From JAAXTT01 sp964530215 (GTDB lineage Bacteria > Bacillota > Desulfotomaculia > Desulfotomaculales > Desulfocucumaceae): 6,208 nt of DNA. Under the pieces are notes generated by a model that saw only the letters and a list, made by a program, of their open reading frames with translations, was not told where the DNA came from and did not search any database. The position numbers and the translations under genes are program-made. The DNA lies in NCBI GenBank assembly GCA_964530215.1, contig CAZHAJ010000112.1:1-6208 (forward strand). Direction: 5' to 3'. Every line of letters starts with the position of its first letter. The first letter of the stretch is position 1. This document shows, one piece after another, positions 6,106-6,208 of the stretch.

Positions 6106-6107
6106 AT
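6079..6107 (+). promoter_or_regulatory. Vegetative promoter candidate downstream of gyrA
   Basis: TTGTTT (6079-6084) and TAAAAT (6102-6107) are separated by exactly 17 bases. The -10 matches 5 of 6 and the -35 only 3 of 6. It would transcribe the leader that runs off the right edge, starting near 6114. No clear gyrA terminator lies between the gyrA stop and this point, so readthrough from gyrA is also possible. Confidence 0.45.
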
Positions 6108-6208
6108 GGCTTCGTCAAAAAACGCCTTCGGGGAGGAAAATAAGGAGACAGAAAAAGGAACTTGGACAGTACACGCAGGACGGGCTAAAATACCAAAGGG
6201 AGGGGACA
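6106..6208 (+). other. Open reading frame running off the right edge (doubtful)
   Basis: From ATG 6106 the frame stays open to the window edge, reading MASSKNAFGEENKETEKGTW and continuing for 34 codons. There is no Shine-Dalgarno sequence upstream, and the ATG overlaps the TAAAAT -10 candidate. The frame starting at 6107 is also open, because this stretch has few T residues, so openness carries little weight. The product is not recognised. It competes with the leader RNA interpretation. Confidence 0.15.
6140..6208 (+). promoter_or_regulatory. Possible start of a T-box leader RNA (cut by window edge)
   Basis: T-box leaders sense uncharged tRNA and control aminoacyl-tRNA synthetase or amino acid genes in Firmicutes. 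Their stem I begins with a conserved AGTA region and ends its 5' part with AGAGAG followed by G-rich sequence. Here AGTA occurs at 6168-6171, followed by a purine-rich stretch (GCAGGACGGGC) and then AAAGGGAGGGG (6195-6205), which resembles the AGAGAG element with one change. The diagnostic T-box sequence and antiterminator would lie outside the window. In Bacillus, serS with a T-box lies several genes after gyrA, so a synthetase gene downstream is plausible. This is a pattern resemblance only; the segment may instead be coding (see the open frame from 6106). Confidence 0.33.

Noticed and set aside
6120..6135. CCTTCGGG as a UUCG-tetraloop terminator for gyrA
   Set aside because: Only two base pairs close the loop before a G-G mismatch, and no T-tract follows.
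1..6208. A novel mobile, defence or CRISPR-like system
   Set aside because: All coding space is explained by housekeeping and sporulation genes; no direct repeat array, transposase, integrase or toxin-antitoxin signature was seen.

Overview
The window looks like part of the origin-proximal region of a low-GC, endospore-forming Firmicute, probably a clostridial or Peptococcaceae-type lineage. Three things point there. The gene order recF - DUF370 (remB) - gyrB ... gyrA is the classic Firmicute dnaA-region order. Two proteins on the opposite strand resemble the sporulation membrane proteins YtrH and YtrI. The right edge has features that look like the start of a T-box leader. The species cannot be named from the sequence alone.

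Layout, left to right. (1) At 2-319 lies the C-terminal end of RecF, cut by the window edge. (2) At 319-579 is a small RemB/DUF370 protein that overlaps recF by one base (TAATG). (3) At 631-2544 is gyrB, 51 bp downstream on the same strand. (4) At 2562-2615, two tandem hairpins with T-tracts end the rightward operon and separate it from the convergent gene pair. (5) At 2623-3440 on the minus strand are a YtrI-like gene and ytrH, overlapping by four bases and transcribed ytrH then ytrI. (6) At 3441-3625 is a divergent intergenic region with an extended -10 promoter candidate for gyrA, a 12-bp palindrome containing TATAAT, and Shine-Dalgarno sequences in both directions. (7) At 3626-6070 is gyrA. 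(8) At 6071-6208 there is a promoter candidate and a purine-rich leader, possibly the beginning of a T-box regulating an aminoacyl-tRNA synthetase beyond the edge.

RecF (recombination mediator), GyrB and GyrA (the A2B2 gyrase that introduces negative supercoils) and the RemB-type DNA-binding regulator are the standard Firmicute origin-region set. What departs from the Bacillus arrangement is that gyrB and gyrA are not adjacent. A reverse-oriented sporulation pair sits between them, so gyrA needs its own promoter. Both gyrase subunits appear to start at TTG codons, judged from Shine-Dalgarno placement and N-terminal alignment.

I found no CRISPR array, insertion sequence, tRNA, rRNA or novel defence system. 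This is mostly a conserved housekeeping region. The points of interest are the ytrHI insertion, the probable leader RNA at the right edge, the start-codon arrangement, and an unusual RecF D-loop residue.
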